From: Alphaproteobacteria bacterium
GTDB lineage: Bacteria > Pseudomonadota > Alphaproteobacteria > Rhodobacterales > Rhodobacteraceae
Assembly (NCBI GenBank): GCA_030424865.1
Contig: JAUHVR010000001.1
Location: 372,001 to 436,000, forward strand
DNA length: 64,000 nucleotides
Direction of reading: 5' to 3'
Shown here: piece after piece, positions 27,067-35,437 of the stretch
Numbering within the stretch: position 1 is the first letter of the stretch
Layout of the letters: each line of letters opens with the position of its first letter
Translations under genes and position numbers: made by a program
Notes under the pieces: generated by a model
Seen by the model: only the letters and a program-made list of their open reading frames with translations
The model's database searches: none
Told to the model about the DNA's origin: nothing

Positions 27067-28917
27067 TTAGCGCGTCTCGGCGGCCTCGAGCTTTTCGCTG
27101 GCCGCCATCCAAAGCGCCTCGGCCCGTTCCAGGCCTTCTTCGACCTCGGCGAACTTGCGGTTCCACTGTTCCAGCTCGGTGACCTTGCCTTCTTCGTAAA
27201 GCGCAGGGTCGGCCAGCTTGGCGGACAGCTTGTCGTGCATTTCCATGATCTTGGCGACGCGATCTTCGCATTTTCGCACTTCGGCGCGCAGCAGCAGGAT
27301 CTGATCGCGCGACGGGCGCGCGGCCTTGGGCTTTTCGACCTTGGGTTTCGCCGGCTTGTCCGAGGCAAGGAGCATCGTGCGATAGGCATCCAGATCGTCG
27401 TCATAGGGCCGCACCGAGCCGTCTTTGACCAGCCATAGCCGGTCGGCCACCAGGCTGAGCAGGTGCATGTCGTGGCTGACCAGAACCACGGCGCCGGAAT
27501 AGGCGGTCAGCGCCTCGACCAGCGCCTCGCGGCTTTCGATGTCAAGGTGGTTCGTCGGTTCGTCGAGGATCAGCAGGTGCGGCGCATCAAGTGTGGCCAG
27601 CAGCAGCGAGAGACGGGCTTTCTGGCCTCCTGAAAGGCGGCCAACCTCGGTTTCCGCCTGATCCGCGCCCAGACCAAAGCCCGCCAGTTGCGCCCGCAGG
27701 CGCGACGGCATCGTGTCGGGGCGTTCCCGCTGTAGGTGCTGCAGCGGCGTTTCGTCAATGTGCAGCTCATCGACCTGATGCTGGGCGAAATAACCGATCC
27801 GCAGTTTCGAACTGCGGTTGATCGTGCCCTCGGCCAGCTTCAGCCGGTCGCTCAGCAGCTTGGACAGGGTCGACTTGCCCTGACCGTTTTTGCCCAGCAG
27901 AGCAATCCTGTCGTCCTGGTCAATCCGCAGGTCCAGCCGTTTCAGCACCGGAGGGCCGTCATAGCCCACGGCCCCGCCTTCGATCCGGATGATCGGCGGC
28001 GACAGCTCATCGGGCTGGGGGAAGGTGAAGACCCGCTTGGCGGCCTCTTCCGGCGCGGTGACGATGTCCATCTTCTCGATCATCTTCAGACGCGCCTGCG
28101 CCTGTTTCGCCTTTGACGCCTTGTAGCGGAAGCGATCCACAAAGCTTTGCATGTGCGCGCGGCGCTCGGCCTGTTTGCGGGCCATGGCGGCCTGGATCGC
28201 GCGTAGTTCGGCACGCTGTTTAGCGAACTGGTCGTAGGGGCCCTGATAGAAGGTCAGGCGTTTTTCTTCGAGGTGCAAGATGCCGCCCACAGCCCGGTTC
28301 AAAAGCCCGCGGTCGTGGCTGATGATGATCACCGTGTGGGGGTACTTGGCCAGATAGGCCTCAAGCCACAGCGCACCTTCGAGGTCCAGATAGTTGGTGG
28401 GTTCGTCCAAAAGCAGCAGATCGGGCTGGGCAAACAGCACGCCCGCCAGCGCCACGCGCATCCGCCAGCCACCTGAGAAATCGCTGCAGGGGCGTTTCTG
28501 ATCCGCATCATCAAATCCAAGCCCCTTGAGGATCGACGAGGCCCGCGCCTCGGCCGACCAGGCGTCGATGTCGGCCAGCCGGGTCTGCACCTCGGCGATG
28601 CGGCCTGGGTCCTGGGCCGTCTCGGCCTCGGCCATCAGCGCTGCGCGTTCGGTGTCGGCCTCTAGCACCGTGTCCAGCAGCGAGGTCGCCGAAGCCGGCA
28701 CTTCCTGTGCCACGCCCCCGATCTTGGCGCGCGAGGGCAGCTCGATCGACCCGCTTTCCAGCGCCAATTCACCCCGGATGATCCGAAACAGCGTTGTCTT
28801 GCCCGCACCATTCGGCCCGACCAGCCCCACCTTGTGGCCATCGGGGATCGTGGCCGAGGCACCGTCGAACAGAGGGCGGCCTTCGACCGCGTAAGAGATG
28901 TCGGAAATCTTCAACAT
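27067..28917 (-). CDS. ABC-F family ATPase (Uup/YheS-like)
   Basis: A 616-residue soluble protein with two ABC domains and no membrane segments, hence the ABC-F group acting on ribosomes. Domain 1: [45 protein letters not shown]. The inter-domain linker ([19 protein letters not shown]) contacts the ribosomal exit site in relatives. Domain 2: [47 protein letters not shown]-terminal coiled coil (about 550-616) resembles YheS/Uup. The ATG at 28917 is used; the frame continues upstream as antisense of ndk. Divergent from ndk. Confidence 0.93.
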   Translation of the reverse strand: MLKISDISYAVEGRPLFDGASATIPDGHKVGLVGPNGAGKTTLFRIIRGELALESGSIELPSRAKIGGVAQEVPASATSLLDTVLEADTERAALMAEAETAQDPGRIAEVQTRLADIDAWSAEARASSILKGLGFDDADQKRPCSDFSGGWRMRVALAGVLFAQPDLLLLDEPTNYLDLEGALWLEAYLAKYPHTVIIISHDRGLLNRAVGGILHLEEKRLTFYQGPYDQFAKQRAELRAIQAAMARKQAERRAHMQSFVDRFRYKASKAKQAQARLKMIEKMDIVTAPEEAAKRVFTFPQPDELSPPIIRIEGGAVGYDGPPVLKRLDLRIDQDDRIALLGKNGQGKSTLSKLLSDRLKLAEGTINRSSKLRIGYFAQHQVDELHIDETPLQHLQRERPDTMPSRLRAQLAGFGLGADQAETEVGRLSGGQKARLSLLLATLDAPHLLILDEPTNHLDIESREALVEALTAYSGAVVLVSHDMHLLSLVADRLWLVKDGSVRPYDDDLDAYRTMLLASDKPAKPKVEKPKAARPSRDQILLLRAEVRKCEDRVAKIMEMHDKLSAKLADPALYEEGKVTELEQWNRKFAEVEEGLERAEALWMAASEKLEAAETR

Positions 28918-29040
28918 ATGCGCGCAGTGCCACGCGGCCGGGGGGCTGTCAACGCGGGCCAGCCGATTGCGGGCTTTCCAAACGCGACACCCCATGCTAA
29001 CGGGCGCGCAATATTCACGTTTGACCACGGAGTTCCCCAG

Positions 29041-29463
29041 ATGGCCACCGAACGCACCCTGTCGATCATCAAGCCCGATGCCACCCGCCGCAACCTGACC
29101 GGCAAGATTAACGCCAAGTTCGAAGACGCCGGCCTGCGCATCGTTGCGCAGAAGCGTATTCACCTGTCGAAAGCCCAGGCGGGCGTGTTCTACTCGGTCC
29201 ACGCCGAGCGCCCGTTCTATGACGAACTGTGCGAATTCATGGCATCTGAGCCGGTTGTTGTTCAGGTTCTCGAAGGTGAAGGCGCCATTGCAAAGAACCG
29301 CGAAGTCATGGGCGCGACCAACCCCGCCGACGCGGCCCCCGGCACCATTCGTGCCGAGTTTGCAGAATCGGTTGGCGAAAACTCGGTCCACGGTTCGGAT
29401 GCTCCGGAAACCGCCGCCGAAGAGATCGCATACTTCTTCTCGGGTCTCGAACTGGTCGGCTAA
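29041..29463 (+). CDS. ndk: Nucleoside diphosphate kinase
   Basis: A 140-residue enzyme that exchanges the gamma phosphate between NTPs and NDPs. The sequence starts [17 protein letters not shown], and the catalytic histidine lies in [13 protein letters not shown] (about residue 117). Length and motifs match the tetrameric or hexameric bacterial family. A strong terminator follows, so it is probably transcribed alone. Confidence 0.98.
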   Translation: MATERTLSIIKPDATRRNLTGKINAKFEDAGLRIVAQKRIHLSKAQAGVFYSVHAERPFYDELCEFMASEPVVVQVLEGEGAIAKNREVMGATNPADAAPGTIRAEFAESVGENSVHGSDAPETAAEEIAYFFSGLELVG

Positions 29464-29500
29464 TCGCCGTCAAATCGTCGAAATCCTGAAGCAATCGTTA

Positions 29501-29532
29501 AGCCGTGCCCTGAATCAGGGCGCGGCTTTTTC
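29501..29532 (+). terminator. Rho-independent terminator of ndk
   Basis: A 12-bp stem (AGCCGTGCCCTG pairing with CAGGGCGCGGCT, one T-G pair) with loop AAT is followed by TTTTCC. It lies 38 bp after the ndk stop and just before the NUDIX gene, separating the two units. Confidence 0.88.
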
Positions 29533-29551
29533 CGTTGAGGCAGAGACAGAC

Positions 29552-30088
29552 ATGAGACTTTGGGCATCCCGCAGCACCGAGACGGTGTTTGAAGCCAAAC
29601 CCTATCTGAAGGTCGTGCGCGAGGCGGTTGAACTGCCCGATGGCCGCCGGATCGACGATTTCTATCAGGTGCAGCTGCGCAGCTTCACCTCGGTGGTGCC
29701 GATTGACGACGAAGGCCGCATCACCGTCCTGCGCCACTACAAGCACGGCCCCCGCCGTATCACGCTCAGCTTTCCCGGAGGCTTTCTGGAACCCGAAGAG
29801 GCCCCCCTGCGCGGTGCGCAGCGTGAGCTGGCCGAGGAAACCGGAGTTTCCGGCGGGCGCTGGACCGATCTGGGCACCTTTACCGACAATGGAAACCAGC
29901 GCGGCTGCCGGGGGTACTACTTCCTTGCGCAGGGCTGCGAAGTGACCGGTGTGCCGGATGACGGTGACCTGGAAGAGATGGAAGTGCTGCAAATGACCGT
30001 GGCCGAGGTCGACGCGGCCATGCGCGATGGCGCCTTTGCAATCGTACACGATGTGGCAAACTGGGGTCTGGCGCGGCCTTACCTCTGA
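29552..30088 (+). CDS. NUDIX hydrolase
   Basis: A 178-residue nucleotide pyrophosphohydrolase. The complete Nudix box reads G-FLEPE-E, then R-E-L-A-E-E-T-G-V at about residues 77-99, which binds magnesium and catalyses cleavage of X-linked nucleoside diphosphates. The overall layout (DDFYQVQLRSF, VLRHYKHGPRRITLSFPGG) is like ADP-ribose pyrophosphatases, but that is not proven. The ATG at 29552 follows the ndk terminator; upstream frame is antisense or ndk-overlapping. Its stop directly abuts the stop of the convergent NADAR gene. Confidence 0.9.
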   Translation: MRLWASRSTETVFEAKPYLKVVREAVELPDGRRIDDFYQVQLRSFTSVVPIDDEGRITVLRHYKHGPRRITLSFPGGFLEPEEAPLRGAQRELAEETGVSGGRWTDLGTFTDNGNQRGCRGYYFLAQGCEVTGVPDDGDLEEMEVLQMTVAEVDAAMRDGAFAIVHDVANWGLARPYL

Positions 30089-30523
30089 TCAGCCGCGCAG
30101 CTCGTCGCGGACCTGCATCAGGATCTGGCCCAACCGGTTCAGACCCGTGCCATCCTGCCCACCGCCCCAATAGTAATCCATCGGGGCGTTTTCCACGATT
30201 TCTTGCGCGCCCGTGCTTAGCAGCAGGGCGCGCGGCGCTTCGTGTGTGCGGAACTTTACTCTGACCGCCTCTAGCATCAGAGTGTCCTTGACCTCTTCCC
30301 AATCGGTGCGCAGCGGTAGTTTTCGCGTCATGCCAAGCGCCTTGGCATCCTTGGGGCGGTTCGCCTTGCGGATCTTTTCGCGGTAGTCAGCGTCGTGAAA
30401 CTTCTGTGCCTGGAAATAGTGTTCGACCGTGCGCCACCACTGGCCCTGCATCTCGACACCGTAGGGGGCGAAGTTTGAAAACTCGGCGTAAGGGTCTGTT
30501 TGCGCGTAGAAATAGATCGTCAT
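30089..30523 (-). CDS. NADAR-family N-glycosidase (YbiA/DUF1768)
   Basis: A 144-residue NADAR-domain protein. Signatures are IYFYAQTDPYAEFSNFAPY at the N-terminus, WRTVEHYFQAQKF, LRTDWEEVKDTLMLEAV, and DYYWGGGQDGTGLNRLG at the end, the last containing the catalytic region. Family members cleave N-glycosidic bonds of riboflavin-pathway intermediates (YbiA) or ADP-ribosyl-guanine. The start overlaps the TfoX_C stop by ATGA. It is the last gene of a leftward operon with the aminotransferase and PEP-mutase genes. Confidence 0.93.
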   Translation of the reverse strand: MTIYFYAQTDPYAEFSNFAPYGVEMQGQWWRTVEHYFQAQKFHDADYREKIRKANRPKDAKALGMTRKLPLRTDWEEVKDTLMLEAVRVKFRTHEAPRALLLSTGAQEIVENAPMDYYWGGGQDGTGLNRLGQILMQVRDELRG

Positions 30524-30855
30524 GCTTTGGGCTTTTCGATCACACCAATTGCATCCATCATCGCCTCGAAGGCGTGGTCATCCGTCGGACGCCGCGCCGC
30601 CTTGAGCGCGTCGAACCTGGCACGCAGGGCGTCTTTTTCCTTGCCCTTGCAATCGTTCCACGGCCGTCCCTGCAAGGCCATGTGCAACACGTAAAAGCCG
30701 ATGAAATGAGGTCGCGTTCCGGCGGCCAACATCTTGGCATAGGCCTCGTCCGCGCCTATCTCGCGCAGGGTCTCGGCATCGGGGATGCCGGCGCGCTTGC
30801 AGGCCTGCTCGACAGCGGGTCCGAGGTTGCGGATGGACGAGATCGGCGTCGACAT
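30520..30855 (-). CDS. TfoX C-terminal domain protein
   Basis: A 111-residue protein equal to the C-terminal (helical) domain of TfoX/Sxy. The N-terminal stretch SSIRNLGPAVEQACKRAGIPDAETLREIGADEAYAKML matches the family, as does FYVLHMALQGRPWNDC. The domain has a helix-hairpin-helix-like character. The N-terminal TfoX domain is missing, which is common for stand-alone copies. Competence regulation should not be inferred. Overlaps NADAR by 4 bp and lies 6 bp from the PEP-mutase gene. Confidence 0.88.
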   Translation of the reverse strand: MSTPISSIRNLGPAVEQACKRAGIPDAETLREIGADEAYAKMLAAGTRPHFIGFYVLHMALQGRPWNDCKGKEKDALRARFDALKAARRPTDDHAFEAMMDAIGVIEKPKA

Positions 30856-30861
30856 AGAGCG

Positions 30862-31677
30862 TCAGCGGTCCAGCAGGGGATCGACCTCGGCAGCGCTCAG
30901 GCCCACGGAGAGGCCCGAGAAATCGCCCTCGTCGAACATGGCGCGCGCGGTGTCGTGGATTACGCGATGGGTCACGCGTGCCAGCGACGAGCCAAGCGAG
31001 ATGCGCGCTGCCCCGGCGCGGGCGAAATCGGCGACATGGGCCTTGGTGAAGGGGCCAGCGGCCAGCGCGTTCACGGGCACATCGACCGAGGCGCAGATCT
31101 GTGCCAACCCGTCGAACCCCGGCGGCACCGGCACATAGACGCAATCCGCCCCGGCCAAAGCAAAGGCCTGAACCCGGCGGATCGCCTCGTCCAGATCATA
31201 GGCGCGGTGCATGACGCCATCCGCGCGGGCGGTCAGGACAAAATCCTGCGACAGCGCGCGAGCGGCGGCAGAGGCGGCGCGGATGCGTTCGACTGTCAGG
31301 TCAAATTCGTAAGGCGTGCTGCCGGGCAGGTCGATGTCTTCGATGCAGATCCCGGCAAGACCCACCTCGGCCGACAGGCGCACGGTCTCGGCGCAGGTCT
31401 CGGGCGCGCTGCCAAAGCCGTTTTCGAAATCGCCCTGCACTGGTACGGCGACGGCAGAGACCAGATCCTGCGCATGGGCCAGTGCCTCGTCCCGAGTGAC
31501 ATTGCCCAGATCGGGCCGGCCCAGCGTAAAGGCATGCGCGGCGGAAGAGGTCGCAATGGCCTTGGCCCCCAGCGATTCGAGCATCCGGGCCGATCCCCGG
31601 TCCCAGGCATTGGCCAGGATGAAGGGATCGCCGGGCACATGCAGCGCGCGGAACGCCGCGCCGATGTCGTCAGTCAT
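30862..31677 (-). CDS. Isocitrate lyase/PEP mutase superfamily protein
   Basis: A 271-residue TIM-barrel enzyme of the ICL/PEPM superfamily, which makes or breaks C-C or C-P bonds next to a carboxylate. Typical sites are VPGDPFILANAWDRGSARM, GDFENGFG (metal-binding loop), GICIEDIDLPG and LTARADG. It resembles the oxaloacetate decarboxylase or methylisocitrate-lyase-like branch and lacks the KKCGH loop of true isocitrate lyases. The ATG at 31677 overlaps the end of the aminotransferase gene by 8 bp. Exact reaction unknown. Confidence 0.88.
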   Translation of the reverse strand: MTDDIGAAFRALHVPGDPFILANAWDRGSARMLESLGAKAIATSSAAHAFTLGRPDLGNVTRDEALAHAQDLVSAVAVPVQGDFENGFGSAPETCAETVRLSAEVGLAGICIEDIDLPGSTPYEFDLTVERIRAASAAARALSQDFVLTARADGVMHRAYDLDEAIRRVQAFALAGADCVYVPVPPGFDGLAQICASVDVPVNALAAGPFTKAHVADFARAGAARISLGSSLARVTHRVIHDTARAMFDEGDFSGLSVGLSAAEVDPLLDR

Positions 31678-32848
31678 GGGCCAGTCCTTTCGCAAAGTCG
31701 CAGAGGGTCTGCAGCGCGGCAACAAAACGGTCGTCGTCGACGGTCATCGCCACGCGGATATGTCCGGCCGCGCTTGTGCCAAAGCTTTCACCGGGCATGA
31801 CGGCGATCTGATGGGTGTCGAGCAGGGCATTGGCAAAGCCTTCGCCACTCAGCCCCGACGCGCGGACATCCAGCATCAGGTACATCGCGCCGCCCGGTGG
31901 AATGGCGCGCACGACCTGCTGGCGGCTCAGAACCTCCAGCGCCAGTGCGCGGCGGCGCAGGAAGGGGGCGGCGATCTTGGCTTCGAAATCAGGACCCTGT
32001 TGCAGGGCAAAAAGCGCGGCGTCCTGAATGTAGCCCGGCACGCCATATGTCGTTGTGGTGGCCAGATCGATCAGCCGCGCGACAACCTCTTCCGGCCCGA
32101 CAATCCAGCCGATCCGGCTGCCGGTCATGGCGTGGCTTTTCGACATCGACCCGATGACCAACGTCCGCTCTGCCATTCCCGGCAGGGCGCGGGGGCTGAT
32201 GTGAGAACCTTCCCAGACCTGGGTGTCATAGACCTCGTCCGAGATCAGCCAAAGGTCGTGCTGCCGCGCGACATCGGCAATCATCTCAAGGGTTTCCGTG
32301 GGATAGACGGTGCCCGTGGGATTGTTCGGAGAGTTGATGAGCAGGCTGCGCGCCCCCTGTGCTGCGGCCTCAAGCGCGTCGCGTTGGGGCAGGAAGGCAT
32401 CGCGCGACCGGGTCTGGATCGCGTGGGCCACCGCCCCGGCGGCGCGCAGCGAGCCGGGGTAGGTCGCGTAATAGGGATCGATGTAGAGCGCGGTGTCGCC
32501 GGGATTGCAGACCGCCATATGAGCCGAAAAGAGTCCCGATTGCCCGCCCGGGGTGATCATCACGTTGGTGCGTGTCGTCGGCACTCCGGTTGCCTGCTGA
32601 ACCCGCGCCGCCACATGGTCGCGCAGTGCCGCGACACCCGGAACCATGGCATAGCCCGTGTGCCCGCCCTTGGCCGCTGCATAAAGCGCGTCAAGAATGG
32701 CGGGGTCGGTGCGCACATCATGTTCGCCAATTGTCAACTCCGTGACCTGATGCCCCTCTGCCACCATCTGGCGGGCGCGATAGAACACCTCCCAGCCGTC
32801 AGAGCCGTCGTCGTTCAGCGTGGTGATGCGGGTGGAAAGCGCAGGCAT
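31670..32848 (-). CDS. Class I/II pyridoxal-phosphate aminotransferase
   Basis: A 392-residue fold-type I aminotransferase. The PLP lysine is in GSMSKSHAMTGSRIGW; other contacts are SPNNPTGTVYP, SDEVYD and the arginine near the C-terminus in HIRVAMT. The sequence looks close to the arginine-pyruvate transaminase group (AruH-like), but substrate is uncertain. It is the first gene of the leftward operon aminotransferase-PEPM-TfoX_C-NADAR and overlaps the second by 8 bp. Confidence 0.9.
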   Translation of the reverse strand: MPALSTRITTLNDDGSDGWEVFYRARQMVAEGHQVTELTIGEHDVRTDPAILDALYAAAKGGHTGYAMVPGVAALRDHVAARVQQATGVPTTRTNVMITPGGQSGLFSAHMAVCNPGDTALYIDPYYATYPGSLRAAGAVAHAIQTRSRDAFLPQRDALEAAAQGARSLLINSPNNPTGTVYPTETLEMIADVARQHDLWLISDEVYDTQVWEGSHISPRALPGMAERTLVIGSMSKSHAMTGSRIGWIVGPEEVVARLIDLATTTTYGVPGYIQDAALFALQQGPDFEAKIAAPFLRRRALALEVLSRQQVVRAIPPGGAMYLMLDVRASGLSGEGFANALLDTHQIAVMPGESFGTSAAGHIRVAMTVDDDRFVAALQTLCDFAKGLAHD

Positions 32849-32903
32849 TTTCGGGATCCGTCTGACAGGGTTCGGCGCATCTGACAGCGGATTTGATCAA
32901 ACC

Positions 32904-33263
32904 TCAACCCGTCTCGTGCGGAAAGGGCGCCAGCGACGCCTGCACCTTTTTGGTCAGCCCCTTGCGGACGATCAGGTAAGAGGTTTCCAGCCGCGCCCGC
33001 ATCTCGTCTTCTTCGACCAGTCCCCAGGGTATGCGTACCCAGCTGCGATGGAAATAGGGCGCGCGCACGGCCCGGTCCATGTCGATCAGCAGGGCGGCAT
33101 CCTCGACGCTGGGCGTCTTGACCGAGACACCGTCGCCGACCGATCCAATGCAGGCAAACATCTTGCCGCCCACCTTCCAGGCATCATGCCCGCCGCCCCA
33201 GGGATCGGACTTTTCGGCCCCGGGAAGGTCCGCGCAAATGGAGTTTGTCAGGTCTCTGGACAT
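32904..33263 (-). CDS. MmcQ/YjbR-family protein
   Basis: A 119-residue small protein of the MmcQ/YjbR family (CyaY-like fold). Characteristic parts are LPGAEKSDPWGGGHDAWKVGGKMFACI, VSVKTPSVEDAALLI and RSWVRIPWG. Function of the family is unknown, though a DNA-binding role has been proposed from the fold. It sits between the aminotransferase operon (55 bp) and soxR (27 bp) on the same strand and could be cotranscribed with soxR. Confidence 0.88.
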   Translation of the reverse strand: MSRDLTNSICADLPGAEKSDPWGGGHDAWKVGGKMFACIGSVGDGVSVKTPSVEDAALLIDMDRAVRAPYFHRSWVRIPWGLVEEDEMRARLETSYLIVRKGLTKKVQASLAPFPHETG

Positions 33264-33290
33264 AAGGTGAACATGGCAGAGGCCACGGGG

Positions 33291-33752
33291 TCAATCAAGC
33301 GCATCGTGGCTGTCGCCCAACAGATAGCGCGGACCCGCCCCACGTTTCGCGGCCTTGTCGTCTTCGTTGTACAGGCGACATTTTGCCAGCGACAGGCAGC
33401 CACAGCCGATGCAGCCATCCAGCTTTTCGCGCAGCGCCTGCATTTGTGCGATCCGTCGGTCCAGATCCTTTTGAAAGGTGCGCGAGATGCGGGTCCAGTC
33501 AGCCTTGGTCGGCGTGCGGTTTTCGGGCAGCTTGGACAGTTCGGCCCGGATCTCGGACAGGGAAAAGCCCAGCCCCTGTGCGATCATAACGAAAGACAGC
33601 CGCCGCACGTCGGCGCGTTCAAACCGCCGTTGTCCGGCATCGTTGCGCCAGGGCTTCACAAGGCCCTGTTCCTCGTAGAAGCGAATGGCCGAGTCAGCCA
33701 GCCCGGTTCGGGTGGCAACTTGGCCAATGGAAAGTCCACTTTTTCTCAACAT
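33291..33752 (-). CDS. soxR: Redox-sensitive transcriptional activator SoxR
   Basis: A 153-residue MerR-family regulator. The N-terminal winged helix is GLSIGQVATRTGLADSAIRFYEEQGL, followed by a long dimerisation helix. The [2Fe-2S] ligand pattern CX2CXCX5C is complete (Cys114, 117, 119 and 125 in CIGCGCLSLAKC), so the protein should sense redox-cycling compounds or superoxide by cluster oxidation. The start is the ATG at 33752; the longer frame upstream is antisense of the VOC gene. Divergent from the VOC gene with a SoxR box between them. Confidence 0.96.
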   Translation of the reverse strand: MLRKSGLSIGQVATRTGLADSAIRFYEEQGLVKPWRNDAGQRRFERADVRRLSFVMIAQGLGFSLSEIRAELSKLPENRTPTKADWTRISRTFQKDLDRRIAQMQALREKLDGCIGCGCLSLAKCRLYNEDDKAAKRGAGPRYLLGDSHDALD

Positions 33753-33781
33753 ATTGAAAACGCTATAATTGTTGTTCTTGC

Positions 33782-33799
33782 CCTCTAGTATACTTGAGG
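33782..33799. promoter_or_regulatory. SoxR box in the soxR-VOC intergenic region
   Basis: The 18-bp sequence CCTCTAGTATACTTGAGG is a near-perfect dyad (one mismatch between arms) and agrees closely with the known SoxR operator CCTCAAG-N4-CTTGAGG. For the rightward VOC gene it sits between a possible -35 TTGCCC (33778-33783) and -10 TAGGCT (33803-33808) with a 19-bp spacer, the over-long spacing expected of MerR-type activated promoters. It would serve the VOC gene and perhaps autoregulate soxR. Confidence 0.85.
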
Positions 33800-33839
33800 A
33801 ATTAGGCTGGATCCATGTTAGAAAAGAAAGGGCCGAGCA

Positions 33840-34220
33840 ATGGCTGCACAACTGGAACACGCCAACATCACCGTCGAAGACCCCAAGAAGATTGCCCAAG
33901 AGCTTGTCGGGCTCTTTGACTGGAGCATCCGTTGGGAAGGGACCGCGCTGGACAACGGTTATTCCGTTCACGTGGGCAACGAGACAAGCTATCTGGCCGT
34001 CTACAGCCCTGCCTCGGATCTGACGGAACGCGCACATCGGTACACCCGTATCGGCGCGCTGAACCACATCGGAGTGGTGGTCGACGACATCGCTGCAACC
34101 GAGGCACGGGTGCGCGAGATGGGCTACGACCCCCACAGCCACGCGGACTATGAACCGGGCCAGCGCTTTTACTTCGAAGGGCCGGGTGAGGTGGAATACG
34201 AGGTGGTCAGCTATGCTTGA
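33840..34220 (+). CDS. VOC (glyoxalase/bleomycin resistance) family protein
   Basis: A 126-residue vicinal oxygen chelate protein. It begins AAQLEHANITVEDPKKIAQEL, with GALNHIGVVVDDIAATEARV opening the second beta-alpha-beta module and EVEYEVVSYA at the end. Candidate metal ligands are His8 and His/Glu residues later (LNHIG, GEVEYE). It is the target gene of the divergent SoxR through the box upstream, so a role in detoxifying redox-active compounds or their products is likely (inference). Its stop overlaps a possible 60-residue ORF by 8 bp. Confidence 0.9.
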   Translation: MAAQLEHANITVEDPKKIAQELVGLFDWSIRWEGTALDNGYSVHVGNETSYLAVYSPASDLTERAHRYTRIGALNHIGVVVDDIAATEARVREMGYDPHSHADYEPGQRFYFEGPGEVEYEVVSYA

Positions 34221-34395
34221 GTTCGGTCCCAACCTGCCGCAACGCTATTTCTCTCGCCGGACGCCGCAAAGGATCGGCGGCGCGTACCCGCGTCTGTCGC
34301 GGGATCTGCTTGAAGGTCTTGAGCGCGCCATTGATCGGCTGATCTCGGGCTGGAAAGCCTCGGTCCGAAAACGGAGGGTCCGGCATGAAGCATAG
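34213..34395 (+). CDS. Possible small basic protein between VOC and EamA genes
   Basis: A 60-residue frame beginning ATG at 34213, overlapping the VOC stop by 8 bp and the EamA start by 11 bp, so it would be coupled to both. The sequence is Arg-rich and moderately helical (LSRDLLEGLERAIDRLISGWK). I recognise no family. It fills a gap of 164 bp between two genes on the same strand that otherwise would be an unexplained leader. The gene may be spurious; the EamA ribosome binding site (GGAGG at about 34372) lies within it. Confidence 0.35.
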   Translation: MLEFGPNLPQRYFSRRTPQRIGGAYPRLSRDLLEGLERAIDRLISGWKASVRKRRVRHEA

Positions 34396-35302
34396 CCTGT
34401 CTGCCGCCGCCTTGGCGCCCGTACTGTTGCTGTATGTCGGTGTGCTGACCGGCCTGAACGCGCCGCTGGGCAAACTGGGGGCCGAGGCGGGCATACATCC
34501 GCTGGTCTGGGCCGCCATCGTGTCCTCGGGTGCGGCGCTGTTGCTGGCGCCCTGGCTGGCGCTGCAAGGCCGGTTGGCCCTGCCGCGTGGAACGGCTGTG
34601 CGCTACGTGGTGATCGCGGGGCTGATCACCTTTGTGGGCGCAAACCTGGTGCTCTTCGTGGCGCTGCCCCGGCTGGGTGCGGGTCAAATGGGGTTGATGT
34701 TTGCCCTGTCACCTGTGTTCACGCTGGCTCTGGCGACGCTGGCCGGATTGAAACGGCCGGGGTCGCTGGGGCTGCTGGGGATCTTTATCGGCATGGCAGG
34801 CGCGATCCTGGTGGCGCTTGCGCGAATGGGCGAGGGGGCCGAGCTGGGGCTTTGGTCGCTGTTCGGGCTGGCGATGCCGCTGCTGCTGGCCGTCGGGAAC
34901 GTCTACCGGACGCTCGATTGGCCCGAGGGGGCGGATCCCGGCGTGCTGGCCATGTGGTCACATGGCATGGCGCTGGTGGTCTTTCTGGCGCTGATCCTCG
35001 GGTTTGGAGTGACGGTCCTGCCGGTGGTTTCGGCCTCACCGCTGGTTGTGGGCGCGCAGCTGATCGTCTCGGCCATCACCTTTCCGGCGTTCTTCCTGCT
35101 GCAACGGGTTGGTGGGCCGGTGATGTTGAGCCAGCTTGGATACGTCGCCGCCGCGACGGGCTTTCTGATCGCGGTCCTTGTGCTGGGCGAGGTCTTTGGA
35201 CCCCTGGCCTGGGCTGGCGTGGGCCTGATTGTCCTCGGAATTCTGGCCACCGTGCTGGACGGGCGTATTCCGCGCTTGGCAAAAACCGGGGCGGCGTGTT
35301 AA
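34385..35302 (+). CDS. EamA/DMT-family transporter
   Basis: A 305-residue inner-membrane protein with ten predicted helices in two EamA repeats (about 10-140 and 155-290). The first repeat includes LTGLNAPLGKLGAEAGIHPL, the second LFGLAMPLLLAVGNVYRTLDW. Members export or import amino acids and metabolites; substrate unknown. GGAGG at good spacing precedes the ATG at 34385. Together with the VOC gene it may be part of the SoxR-controlled unit, since the gap is small. Confidence 0.9.
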   Translation: MKHSLSAAALAPVLLLYVGVLTGLNAPLGKLGAEAGIHPLVWAAIVSSGAALLLAPWLALQGRLALPRGTAVRYVVIAGLITFVGANLVLFVALPRLGAGQMGLMFALSPVFTLALATLAGLKRPGSLGLLGIFIGMAGAILVALARMGEGAELGLWSLFGLAMPLLLAVGNVYRTLDWPEGADPGVLAMWSHGMALVVFLALILGFGVTVLPVVSASPLVVGAQLIVSAITFPAFFLLQRVGGPVMLSQLGYVAAATGFLIAVLVLGEVFGPLAWAGVGLIVLGILATVLDGRIPRLAKTGAAC

Positions 35303-35437
35303 GCCGCCCCCATGAAGACATACGCAAGCCTGATTATTTGCTGCATTCCCTGCTGAATTCTCACGCGGGCCTGTCTTCTTGTTTCAAATCCGATCCGAAG
35401 TTGCTAAGCCCGCCGCGCGCGCGACGAAGGACGGACC

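Noticed and set aside
28834-29040. N-terminal extension of ndk
   Set aside because: The extension overlaps the divergent ABC-F gene and has no similarity; standard Ndk starts at 29041.
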